NCBI GenBank assembly: GCA_029378245.1
Contig: JARKIF010000011.1
Span: 496,001 to 560,000 of the forward strand
Source of the DNA: Roridomyces roridus
Taxonomy: Eukaryota; Basidiomycota; Agaricomycetes; Agaricales; Mycenaceae
Reading direction: 5' to 3'
Length of the DNA: 64,000 nt
Part shown: one piece after another, positions 47,641-58,523 of the stretch
Layout: each line of letters starts with the position of its first letter
How positions within the stretch are numbered: position 1 is the stretch's first letter
Position numbers and translations under genes: made by a program
Notes under the pieces: model-generated
What the model was told of the DNA's origin: nothing
The model's database searches: none
The model's input: the letters and a program-made list of their open reading frames with translations, nothing else

Positions 47641-47889
47641 TGGGCGGGATATAGCTATGGACGTGCCTACAGATACTAAGACAAACGGGCTCGTCGGAAA
47701 TGTGTATCGTTGCGCATTGTTAGAATCAAGAACAGGTTTTCTCAATCTGATTACATCCACCGGGCCCTTGAGTCCCTGACGCGCCTGGTACTTATGAGAC
47801 GGCTTGGGGTACTCCGATTACACTTCATGATCAGTGGGAGCCCGCTCGGCCGGGCGCCTGCACAATTCAGTGTAATTTTCCCCTCGGCC

Positions 47890-48240
47890 CGTTGAGCTAG
47901 TACTGATACAACTATGCGGTAGCAACAAACGTCGCAGCTCACTTCAATCTTGCTCCATTCGCACGCCGCAAAAAGATTCGGAACCCGAGGCGATAACCAG
48001 CAGGAGGAATCGAACCCCCTCGCAAGCGCGTTGGCATCACTGGACATAATATCGTTATGCACCACAGGATGTACGACTTGGACGGACAATTGCAAGGAGC
48101 CTAGTCTCCCAATGTCAGACTCGGATCAACAAAAAATAAGATAGTCGAATTTTTTTATGTTGATACAAGGAGCCGGTGAACGAGCTAACAGAAATTTACT
48201 TCATACGCGCAGACGAGGATTGAAGATGTCAGTTGGAGTG
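47890..48240. repeat. composite tRNA-like repeat, copy C
   Basis: Matches 42520-42800 of copy A: GGTAGCAACAAAC, CGCAGCTCACTTCAATCTTG, GAATCGAACCCCCTCGCA, CATAATATCGTTA and GACAATTGCAAGGAGCC. The minus-strand B box GGGGGTTCGATTCCTCCTGC lies near 48000-48020. Confidence 0.6.
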
Positions 48241-49543
48241 GCCTTAGGGCGACGTTGGCCTCCGAATCAACATCGTCGAAGGTGTCTCATCAGGAGCGAC
48301 GACGGGGAGATTGGGACCAGTCACGATCGCGAAAGACATGCTCAGCCCCGAGAACTTGAAGACGACACGAGATGCTTGACAATGACAGGAGCATGGCCAT
48401 AGTAGGGTCGCGGAATATATTTGAAGTATGCGATACACCAACGTTGACATACGACGGGCAGAGGTGCTTACCTCGGCCGAGTAGTTAGGTGCCCGCACTC
48501 ACACAGCGGACGGCAGACATCTGTCGAACGAATGAGACGGGAATCAGAACGAGAGTAACAGCACGCACCCAAGAACAAAACCGAGATACAACGACGGCCG
48601 ACTGGTTTTCCGCACCAACAAACATCTGAGGTAGGAGATGAAACAGTAATCAGAACTAGAGCGAGAACACACACCGAGGAAAACCCCATCCTAGACTCCA
48701 CAACAGCGACTCCGAAGAGCGCAAGAAGAACAAAAAATTATGGATCGTCGATCTCAGAGTAGTCTGAATCGAGTTACGCGACGTCCACCGCCCACGGGCC
48801 GCGGCGGGAAAGACAGTGGATATCGCCACGTGCCGCAAAGTGCACTCAAGGAAGGCGCCCGTCTCGAATCATCCATGAAATCCACCATCCCCCCTCGTCC
48901 ACGCGTCCTCGGGGTGTTGACTCCGAGGAGAAACACCTGCAAAGGACTATGGCAGGAGCACTCGAAGCCGGTTACGCACACAAAGGCCGCAGCCCGGATG
49001 AATGTCCCGGACCCCCAAGGGCCTACATTGCACGCGATAGAGGGATGGAGGGGACAATGGAGAGAGCGCCTCCCAGCTCCACGGCAGCTTCCAAGCCCAC
49101 AGACTCGAGCCCTCCCTCTCGGAAGAGATCTTTGGGACGGAGAGACGCAGGCGAGTATCTGGTGTGCCGTTCGGCGATTACAGCCGGGTCCGTCGAGGAC
49201 CAGTCGAGGGAGCTAGTAGCCTCAGACCTTCCCGCTCGAGAAATAGGACGGATGAAGTCCTGTGCGGGTCGAGCATTGCGGCTTTGAGACCGACGTGGCA
49301 GAAGCCAAGGGTGATGAGAAAATTTTCAGCTTGGTCGTGTTATTTCTGATGCGATCGGAGAGGTGCATCGCATCATCGGCCGAAATGCCGACATCCGGCA
49401 ACCAGGTTGCAATGCGGACACCACGCCTCGGCGGCATGGAGGGCCTCGCTCCCTGGGTCCGTCCCGCCCTCTTTTAACCACCACCCAGCACAAGCTACCC
49501 ATCCACCCTCGTTCTCTCCAGCTGAAAGTCAACCACCGCACTC
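48241..49543. other. region without a confident gene
   Basis: On the minus strand, 48244-48840 shows small open pieces separated by plausible GT-AG introns (for example ...LRSSESLLWSLGWGFPR, then MFVGAENQSAVVVSR), so a short spliced gene is possible but not recognised. Plus-strand frames at 48740-49290 have low-complexity composition. Confidence 0.3.
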
Positions 49544-49786
49544 ATGCGCATTGCACTCACCCTCCTTGCCGTCGCTCTCCTGGCCAACGGCGCTAGCCCC
49601 GCCGATGGACCGTCACCCATGGCCACCCCTACAACTCTCCATAATGCTCCTTCCTCACAACCACCGTTCTTCCAGCGGTGGTTTAACCTTGCATATCCAC
49701 ACCCGGGCCACTCCAATTCTGACGCCACGCTGCCAGTGAACGTCAGAAATCATGACCCGCGCAGGCGTACGCGGATGCATCCGTAA
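49544..49786 (+). CDS. possible small secreted protein, 80 aa
   Basis: The ATG at 49544 starts MRIALTLLAVALLANGASPA, a convincing signal peptide with a likely cut after GAS or SPA. A Pro/Ser/Thr- and His-rich tail of about 60 residues ends at 49786. No cysteines and no known domain. A TTTTAA stretch lies about 70 bp upstream. Small secreted proteins are common in Agaricomycetes, but the size makes chance possible. Confidence 0.42.
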   Translation: MRIALTLLAVALLANGASPADGPSPMATPTTLHNAPSSQPPFFQRWFNLAYPHPGHSNSDATLPVNVRNHDPRRRTRMHP

Positions 49787-50554
49787 GGATCGTGGCCAAG
49801 GTGAGTACTTAGCGACTTGGGATGGATTTCTTACGAGCTGACACAGTTTAGATTGTGCAATAATGAATCAAATCGTAGACGAATTTTGTTGTAGGCTAGA
49901 GGGCTGTGCCTTGATGGCATGAGACCTCAACTATGTATTGAATATGTACATATTGTAACGAAATCTGTGTATGGAAGGCGACGCCCGAGCGATGCAGGAC
50001 GAACGTTGTTGCCAAAAATGACGAGGAGAAACATACGACTTGGAGGAATCGAACCCCCGGTCCCCGGCAACCTGGGACGGTGATACATACAGCACATGTA
50101 CACTCGAAAGGGAATGGTGGGACATCGGTAGAGGTGCCGGTGAGTCCTGGCAAAAAATGGGAGTGAAAAAAGCTTATGGTGGCACCAGAAATGCTGCTGA
50201 TCGGAGGGGTCGAACCTCTGCCCTAGGGAATACAACCAAAGGTCAATACAACGTGAGACGACGGGCACTCGTGGCCTGAGAGCTGTGAAAATATATGAGT
50301 TCAAGTTGTTGATGAGACGCCGCTAGAAGTTGGCCAGAAGAGAAACAACAGCCTTGTCAAAGAAGATCTTCCGCAAACTGCATGAGCTCGACAAGGACTC
50401 GAACCTCCTCACCCTCTAGATAACATGGAGTCGTGGACTCGATCCTTATCATAATGGCCACAACTGACTCGACGGAGCAACTGTAGAACACAGAGCAATC
50501 CAGCTGCTGAGGCACGTCCTTGAATGTGGTACATTCCGGGCCAGGATTCCAATA
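49787..50554. repeat. three tRNA-like T-arm motifs
   Basis: Minus-strand motifs GGGGGTTCGATTCCTCC (near 50040-50056), AGAGGTTCGACCCCTCC (near 50203-50219) and GGAGGTTCGAGTCCTTG (near 50384-50400). Each is followed by an acceptor-like stretch, but none has a matching 5' half at tRNA distance. Probably tRNA pseudogenes or SINE ends. Confidence 0.4.
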
Positions 50555-51801
50555 CTAAACAACATCGTCGACGAGCTGGTCGCCCGCTTGGTCTCCAACT
50601 GGCAATACCTCGATCCCGGTGCCCCAGAAGTTCCGCTTCCCAACGGACATCCAAATGCCTTCGATCGTATTCCCGTTCCTCATCCAACATTGCATGATCG
50701 GACACCCTAACTCGCGGCCTCTTTCTTCGAGGATCCGTCGTTGCTCCTCCTCGGGTACTTCGGTGGTGACACTGTACGTCTCGGGAATACGGCTAAAGTC
50801 AATGCACAATACAACCTTTTCCAGCGGAGTGTCCGGCAAGTCACGCTTCGCGAGGTCACGGAAGATTTCGACGTTCTGCCTGGCGGTCCACTGCGCGAAG
50901 AGCTGAACACTGCTCTGGTCGATTCTCTTGCGATGACCTACAAATCCACGAGTCAAAGCACATGATAGTATTAGTGTCCAGTTTCGTACTTATGGGGGCT
51001 TCATGTCGTCCAGCCTTGCACCACTCTCGATGTTGAGCTTTCCAGTCGATCCTCTGGCACTCTGTCGAGCAGTAATACACCTTTTGGCAGGCCTTGCACG
51101 TCTTGAAGTCGTTCTGGGCATCGACAAGTCGGCACTGCAAATAAGGCGAGGTGGCTACATATTCGGGGAAGAAGGGGAGAGTACGCACCTCCCTATTTCC
51201 GCACTTGCGAATCAATTCCACGTTGGTACCCGTTGCGAATTGCTGCTCAGGCCGCCGCCTTTCCGCGAAGGTAAGAAGAGGCTCAAATGCTGCTCTAATG
51301 ACGGGATTCTCGAGGTACCGTTTGAAGTGCGGAACAGAGTTCACAGCCTCCAAGAAAGGGAGGACCGCCTCGAAGACCGAACAGTAGACCAGATAGGGAG
51401 GAATCGCATTGTGCACGATAGCCACGGCCTTGTCAATGATCCATTGCTCCAGCCGCGAGATCGCTGGAACACACTCGAGAAACGCGTGGAGGAACCCCGC
51501 CTTGATTGCGTGCAGAATCGAGAGGTAGTCGTCGCCTTCGAGAGAGTAGGCGAAGAACACAATGCATGAAGCCAGCAGTGCGGTTCCCGTAGCTCCCTCG
51601 ATGTGCTGGCGAATCACTTTGGATATGGCGACAAAGGCGCGGGTCATGACTCCGGGGCCGCCCGCGCCGAAGAACACGCGTCGCAGAGCCTGAGGAGGTA
51701 CCAGCCGACAGAACTCGTGGGCTAGATTGAAGTCCCACAGCAGCCGAGTCAGGTCCTCGTGTAGTCTCTGTAACAGACATCGATATCAGTGACGATCAAG
51801 A

Positions 51802-54800
51802 AAGAGTGTTAGGGATCAATGATTGCTTCCAACGATTGGGAAGCATTTTGATTGCCGCACCCTCACGCGTGCCGGCCAAATGCCGGCACAGACAGGAGTC
51901 AAATTTTGACATGAGACAGTGGGTCGTTCCAGCGAGACGCGCGCCTTTGTTACATTTGATATCGCTCAAATCACCTCGAACTTCAGACAACTCTAAAAGC
52001 GTGTATGAAAACCGGAGAAAAAAGGCGCTCAGCATTCTGCCCAGCTGGACTTGCCCACTACTCCTACTCTCATCTTCAATCCTGGTCTGCGCGTCTGCGC
52101 GTACGTCGGCTAAGTAAATTTCCGTTGGCTCGTTCAGCGGCTCCTTGCAATTGTCCTCCAAGTCCTACGTCCCGTGGTGCCTAACGATATTATGCCCAGC
52201 GGTCTGCGAGGGGGTTCGATTCCCCTGCTGGTTTAAAATGTCTTTGATTCCGGATCTTTTTTGCGGCTGACTCTGGATCTCTTTGGCATCCTGGAACAAG
52301 ATTGAAGTGAGCTGCGATGTTTGACAATGGTTTGTTGCTACCGTCTAGCACCGTGGAGAGAAGAGCATATATGTACATGGTCGACAATCTCGCGCTCGAT
52401 CTCCCGCTGGTTTAGCATGGTGCCGTGGCCAGACTATCTTGTGAATGATCTGGGCATGGAATTCGACGATTGACCGATGTTCGGGACGCCGCAACCAAAG
52501 CCAAGAAAAAGGTTGTCCTGTCGCGCAACGGAGTATAGCCATGAGGAGGAGTCGAACTTCCGCACCTTGAACATTCCTTCCATTCGAAGGGTGGCACCAG
52601 AGAAGGTCCCTCGACAGCACGATGGCTCTGAATCGCCTGTCGTTGGTCCACGAGTACATATTCCTCTCATCATCGTTCGCGGAATGGACAACTCCGGGGC
52701 CGGACTGCTTGGAATCGAGGCAATCTTTTTTCGCGCATTGGTATGCGATTCGGAGGGGACCAAGAATTTCAGGCAAGTTACTCCCATCATTCACTTTTCG
52801 CATGATTCAACTCGCAGTATGAAGCTCACATCGTCACCCGGTTGCACGAGGTGTGTACCTGCCAACCATGCGCGAGTAATTGTCTAGCGCAGGGGACTTC
52901 CCGTTCGATTCGGGACTGGGTGTTATGGTACGGGCACACCAGGTTGCAATTTTTGGTTTTTAGTTCTCCTTCTAGGGTAAGACTCTGAACCGTCTTTCTC
53001 TTTCTATATTTTATAGAAATGTTCTGACAGTTCACTGATGGAACTACTCTACCCTGCCCTGCCTCTTTGGAATATTGTGCGCAAACATCCACCTCGCCTT
53101 CAGTATGTTAGGCTTAAGAGGGCCCGTTCGATTCGGTCCTGGGCCATGGGGGTTACTTTCCATCATATTTTTCCCCCATGAGCATTCGACTTGCCTTACA
53201 AAGTCCTTGGCGAGCCCGGATTTCTGGGTCTCGTTCCGGACCAGAGGATCAAGCTCTTCCTCTGTGTTTCAACAGTGTAGTTACGCGTTCCTAGTCTGGG
53301 TTCGCAAGATCATCGAGGCTTCAAAGTAATAAATAAAATAAAATAAAAGGTTGGTGCGAACATGCGGAAAATATATTGCCGGGGCCTGACTCGAACAGGA
53401 TTCCACCGATTTAGAATTCCCGGCGGCAGACGGCTTTACAAACCGAGCGCAATCGCGTGGCGTAGCTCAAGGGTAACAACTCTATAATCAGTACTTTAGA
53501 GTAGTCTAAGAAATTTCAAGTCGTCTAGGTATTATGTGGATCAAGTGCATACGTCTTTCATTCATGGCCTCAACCTAGCCCCCCTCATCGCCACCAACCG
53601 AGTCCACCCCGGCAACCCAAACATCCCAGGCAGCCTCATCCAGAACGCCTCCCTCCTTGCATCATGCCACCCCGCCATCTCTTCCCAACACGACGCACAC
53701 AGCGTGGACCCTGGCTCGGGCACCCAAGACCGAAAGATATTCTTCGTCTCAAATAGCCACGCCGACTCGCGCAGTCGACTGAGCTGGCACCGTCTCCCGC
53801 CGGTGCAGCCCACTGGCTCAATTAGACGCTGGCTGTAACGCTCCTGAACCAAGGCAAGGTTGGCCGTGTTGATCTCATGCTCGGCCTTGACGAATAATAG
53901 TGGGTCGATGTCGCCGTCAAGTTTGAGCCACTTGGTGCTCGTGCCCAGCTCGATGCAATAGCGGTAATATGCAAACGGGAGAATCCAGTCGAGTCTGCCG
54001 TGGCGGGCAAATTGGATCACATTTGCCAGTTGCTCGCGGGCGTGCGCGCGTGTGTTGTATGTGGGTCCGGTTATGAGGTCGAAGAGGCTGCTGGGGAACG
54101 CATCGGAGAGCAGGATGAGGAATTTCCGTCGCAGACTCGGAATCTCGTAGACGCTGTCGATCTCAACGACCGCCTAGCTGCGTGCGCGAGCTAAAACAAC
54201 AAGTGAGGCAGTAGGTGGTTGCGAGAGAAAGTGTGCAAGTGTTTCACCACGTCCGGCGCCGAACCAGGCAAAATGCAGCGCTGGCAGGAGGGATAAGACG
54301 AATGGGACGGTGACGGAGGCGAAGGCGTGGGCGTAGACGTGGACGGAGGCGTAGGTCGAGATCGGAGGTGACGAAGACGAAAACTTAGAGCTGATACGAG
54401 GGGGAGAACAAGTCTGTATTGGAAACCTACACAAAAACAGTCTTTTATACACAGTAGAGTAAAGGGTGAGTGTAGATAAAATTGAAGCAGTGTACAACTT
54501 AGCAAACATGAAAAGCAACCAGGGAAGAGAGTACAATGGAAAGTTGAGGGATGGTGCACGGTGGGACGCCCGATGAGTGCGTAAGTGCAACCAAAAAGGT
54601 AGAATTAGTGGAATAAAACCAAAGAGAGGCAAGGTGTCCGAGGAGTAAGGAGGAGGGGGAGATTGTTGTAGTCGATGAGCGCAGGGCTGGAGGTGTAGGA
54701 TCGCGGCGACATGGTGGTCGTGAAGCAAGAGACAACTGCAGCCGTACTGATTGATTTGCACCGTATGCCGATGATGGCGGCAGTTTGTACATGCTCCGTG

Positions 54801-54824
54801 TCGAGCGCGTTGGCGTGCGCGACA
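51802..54824 (-). repeat. right arm of the 3,023-bp inverted duplication
   Basis: Reverse complement of 40041-43063, gapless, and identical wherever compared. At the inner end the shared sequence stops at ...CCTAACACTCTT; the flank then becomes MYND intron (TCTTGATCGTC). At the outer end it stops in MYND coding sequence. The spacer between the arms is 8,738 bp. Confidence 0.95.
53562..54154 (-). pseudogene. BTB gene 3' fragment in the right arm
   Basis: Copy of 40711-41303, starting VYEIPSLRRKFLILLSDAFP and ending at the same stop codon as the BTB gene. It lacks the BTB domain itself and a promoter, and stands inside the MYND gene. Confidence 0.85.
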
Positions 54825-55522
54825 CCGCGTGCTGCCGATTGTTTGAGCAGGATCGCCAGTGCGTGTGTCGTCATGGTCGTGGCCAGAGAGATTAAGCCGT
54901 CCGATTCGGCAGCCCCAGATCGCGGAACATCCTCCACCATCCAGCACTCGGTCACGAGTTCCACACAGCCGGGAGTATCGACCATCGGCACGATCAACTT
55001 TTGAGACTGTGCGGAAAGATTTAAAAACCGAAACACACTGTGAAACTTTGGGAGGCCGTTGCGTTCCTTTTCTCGGGATGCAAGATATCGTTTCAAGAGG
55101 TAGTGCGCCCACTTGAAGATTCCTGGCCATGCGGCGAGGATCGCATCGGACTGCTGATTGTACTGGGGATCATCGATACGACGATCCATTTCGGTGAGCC
55201 CCAGCAACGATTGATGCGCGAATTCGGGGGCGAGTTGTCCCTGCAGCGGAGGAACTTCCAAGGACGGAACCATCTCTCCGCGAAGGTGGGAGAGAAAGAG
55301 GTCGATGACGCCGAGTTCCATGGTGTCTGGAACCTCCGTCCAAACTGCTGAGAGCTCGGAGAGGGCTCCTAGACCTGCACGAGTTTGGTGCCGCGCTCTC
55401 CCGATGTACTGGTGCAGGGAGCAGTCAAAATCTTGCCCAGGCTCTTGTCGATCGAAAAGACTTACACTGGCAGGCGTGGCGCTTACTCTTCGAACAATGA
55501 CATCTAGCTGGACCTCGGACAT

Positions 55523-56012
55523 CGATTCTGGACGAAGGGATGAAGCGCTTAAGCCTCAGTGGGTGAAGATGGGTGTCGCGGACAAGGGGTGATTCCCATC
55601 CGAGTTGCCGAGCGATGATTGATGGCTCACGTGGTGATGGCTCGGATCTGAGTCGGCGGGCGTCGGGCGTCGGCCCTCGCCTTCCTGACTCATACAAGAA
55701 AGCGCCCAGCAAACCTAATGGTCATCTCATCATTCATGAATATTCTCTTTCACCCTGCGGAAATGCCGATGATGCCGTCACACGGTGTTTAACGGCTGTG
55801 GACAACCTGGGGAGCATATGCAGAAGGCCGTTGAATTTTGCTTAGTCCAACAAGCCCGCCGGAAGGCGGCGTGATCCGACCCGCCCGGTGGTAATTCCTT
55901 CCGAGTTCAACGCAGTTGAATTTGAGAGGTTCTACAGATACAACATACTTAATGGCCTTGATCTACAATTGTTTCACAGGCTTCAACCTGTCGAATCAAA
56001 AAAGCAAGCCAA
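55523..56012. other. intergenic, nothing recognised
   Basis: Between the MYND start and the end of the second DUF6534 gene; no motif seen. Confidence 0.4.
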
Positions 56013-57296
56013 CTAAGTCCCTGACATCATACTAAATCGCGGGAGGCATTTCCAGGTCTCTAAATCTTGATCAGATTCAAACGTGGATAAAAACCCGTAA
56101 TAACCCACCCCAACCCCAATAGCTTTCATTTCCATCGTATCATCCCGATCAAGCCCATTGTCCGCAAACACCTCCTGCGTCATGGTGATCACCGGCCTCG
56201 TCAACCCGTTAGCTCCAACATGGACTCGAGACCCCGACACCGTTCCTTGTCCTTGGCTGGAGTTGTCGATCCCGCGCCCACCCAGGATCTTGGCACGAGA
56301 GTTGAGTATCATGAGGGCCGCGATGGAGTAGAGCCTAGGGAGGGCGCTGCCGCCAACGACGTAGTAGCTGTGATCCGGTGTTGCAACGAACAAAATCAGA
56401 GTGCTGAGTGCGACAAAGGCTGCGGAGAGTGAGATGACTTTAAGCTTGAAGGAAAACTAAAGTAACCATACCTGTCATGCAGCCCGTCTCAATTATCACT
56501 CGGACGAGCCTGGAGATGATCGTTTTGGTTCGAAGGAACCCGGTGTCGCGTTTTGTGAGCTAGAGTTGAGTTGGCTTTAAATCGCGGGTGAGAGAGGGCG
56601 TAAATTCCTACAAAATATGTCATCCACACGGCAATGAGAATGTCTGATAACGCTGAGGCTCCGAGCCAGATCTATGAGTGGGAAGTTGAGGATGAGAAGT
56701 AGCTGGTATGTCGGATGGCTCACCCCTCCTGCGACAGAATCGCGGAAGTTTTGAAGCGATGCGACGTCCGCGGCTGGGATTACTTTCAGCACACCGTGTA
56801 TACAGGAGAAAAGGTTCCACTCACTCCGAGAAGCGAATACGCCGACTACAAGTACACCAACGGTACTTGTTAGCGACACCTGTGGGATATTAGCGCCGCG
56901 GAACAATATTTCAATCGCACAACGTACGACAAGAATCGCCCATGTAATCAGGCGATTCCTAGAAAGGACGTAGATTCTGTATGCGTAGAACGACTGGGCA
57001 GAAAAGGAAACTGCAGAGGGATTCAGCATGTCGTCAAACACATCAATTATGCACTCACCAATGCCGCCCAGCATTGCTGACATATACCAGCTGACGCGGA
57101 CCTGGGTCGCACTCGAGATATCGCCAAATCCAGACCCGTAGGTGTTGAACGCGTCGTGTAGTTCGAAACCTATCATGATTATTTGCAAAATGTAGGTCCC
57201 GTAGACGAACGCCTTGGTGATCCACGGGTCGTTCGGGAAGGCCTGGTAGTATGTGACTAGATGTGCGTTCGTCAGAGAGCTGGATCGGCGGGACAT
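56013..57296 (-). CDS. DUF6534-type multi-pass membrane protein (second)
   Basis: Same family as the gene at 3238. Recognisable blocks: YYQAFPNDPWITKAFVYGTY, QSFYAYRIYVLSRNR, ANIPQVSLTSTVGVLVVG, YQLLLILNFPLIDLARSL, KRDTGFLRTKTIISRLVR with VIIETGCMTGMVTL, and PRLYSIAALMILNSRAKILG. The stop is at 56013. The first exon is unresolved: an ATG lies at 57296 (MSRRSSSLTNAHLV), but the family usually has a further hydrophobic segment before it. A 5' exon between about 57300 and 57540 (MSSPFTEFPVPQPIIEL) is possible. Confidence 0.72.
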
Positions 57297-58523
57297 TGAG
57301 TAGGTGTACAGAGCTGTACGGTCAAGCCGCTAGTAAGAGCCACATCCACAAGGTATGAGATAAGCTGAGATTTTGTCAGCCCTATTCGGCGGCGAGGCTG
57401 CATAGAAGCCCACGGTTGTCTCCGCTCTGCAAAAAGACGATTAATACAAGCCAAGGGAGAGCCATAGCTGAAGTGCACCTACAGCTCGATAATGGGTTGA
57501 GGCACCGGGAATTCAGTGAATGGCGAGGACATCCTTGGATAAGGTGTGTCTGGAGGAATGTTCTTTTGAGCCACACTTGGGATAAAAATTAATGGGAAAT
57601 GCGGAGCGAATCCTGTGAGATGAGAGCACGGATATCAGAAAAAGTTGCAAATTTGGCCCCGTGCGTCTTCTGAGAAAGCCAGCCCTGAAATGGAACAAGG
57701 GTAGCCTTGTTCTTCGAAACTTGCAAGGTGAGATGATGGTTTCAGTGCATGAAAGGCAAGGAAGGAGGTTACAAGATGTTTGAAGAGGCGGGGTCAATGC
57801 CATTTGAAGATGCGTTGGAGCCGAAAGTCCGCCGTGTCTCCGCACGGCAAAACCTTGCCCGTTTCGAATGAGGTGTGAAGGCAAGTCCAACAGACATAAA
57901 GGTCGGCTGCTTGCCGAGATTCAGCGTCCATACTCCCGAAGCTGGGGGCGTGCCGAGCTCGTGCCGAGCACCGGAGCAGTGAGACATCACGCTGATCAAA
58001 CCCGCCAGCACATCGATCTGCGAGGCACGGTTAATAGTAAAACGCCACCAGCAGGACGTCAATATTAGAGAAAAATGAGAGACTTCGAAAGGGAAGGATG
58101 GCGCGCCACTGGACAACGAGACATCAATGAAACGAAGCTCCAAAATGCAGCCGTGTTTCAACGGCAGCTTTCTCCTGCGTGCCTGTGGATACAATCAGCG
58201 TGAAAGCGCTCGAAAGAGAGGGACTCACGAGAACTCACTCAGCGAAGCGTGATTGTTACTGCGGACAATATGACGAATCCAAACTTACTCCTTCTGACTG
58301 GAATGCCAGCCAGTTCGGGAGTGGTGCAGTACTTGAGATGGAAGGTCAGGGAGGGGATGTAACTCAAGTTACTTACATGAAGAACGTCGGGAGCAACGAG
58401 TCGTGTAATCGCACGCATGTACAGGCATGGAAGGAAGACTCCATCGCCCTGAGATTCCGGGATTAAAAACGAGGCTATATACAGCACCCGGGCGCTTCTC
58501 GCCCAGAGGACTGGACTACAAAA
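57297..58523. other. gap, perhaps holding an unrecognised spliced gene
   Basis: The minus strand carries a TATA-like CTGTATATAGCC near 58475, an ATG near 58443 (MESSFHACTCVRLHDS) and possible short exons down to about 57770. No family could be recognised, and the 57297-57540 part may belong to the DUF6534 gene. Confidence 0.3.

Larger units (their letters stand above)
50555..55522 (-). pseudogene. MYND-finger protein gene split by the right arm of the inverted duplication
   Basis: The ATG at 55522 gives MSEVQLDVIVRRVSATPASV and a helical body (LSAVWTEVPDTMELGVIDLF; AWPGIFKWAHYLLKRYL; DTPGCVELVTECWMVEDVP) as in Agaricomycete MYND proteins. The frame continues through NALDTEHVQTAAIIGI into the duplicated arm. 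The rest resumes at about 51767 after an intron end (TGTTACAG): RLHEDLTRLLWDFNLAHEF, FFGAGGPGVMTRAFVAISK. The MYND finger follows (DFKTCKACQKVYYCSTECQ, then RIDWKAQHREWC) near 51060-51130, and a C-terminal exon ends at 50555. The arm (51802-54824) lies between the halves, its inner end 34 bp before the 3' splice site. It could survive only as a very long intron; more likely it is inactivated. Confidence 0.7.

Noticed and set aside
40041..54824. Inversion with staggered breaks as cause of the inverted duplication
   Set aside because: The MYND halves flank the right arm in the correct order and orientation, and BTB runs into the left arm; an insertion/copy event fits better than an inversion of the spacer.
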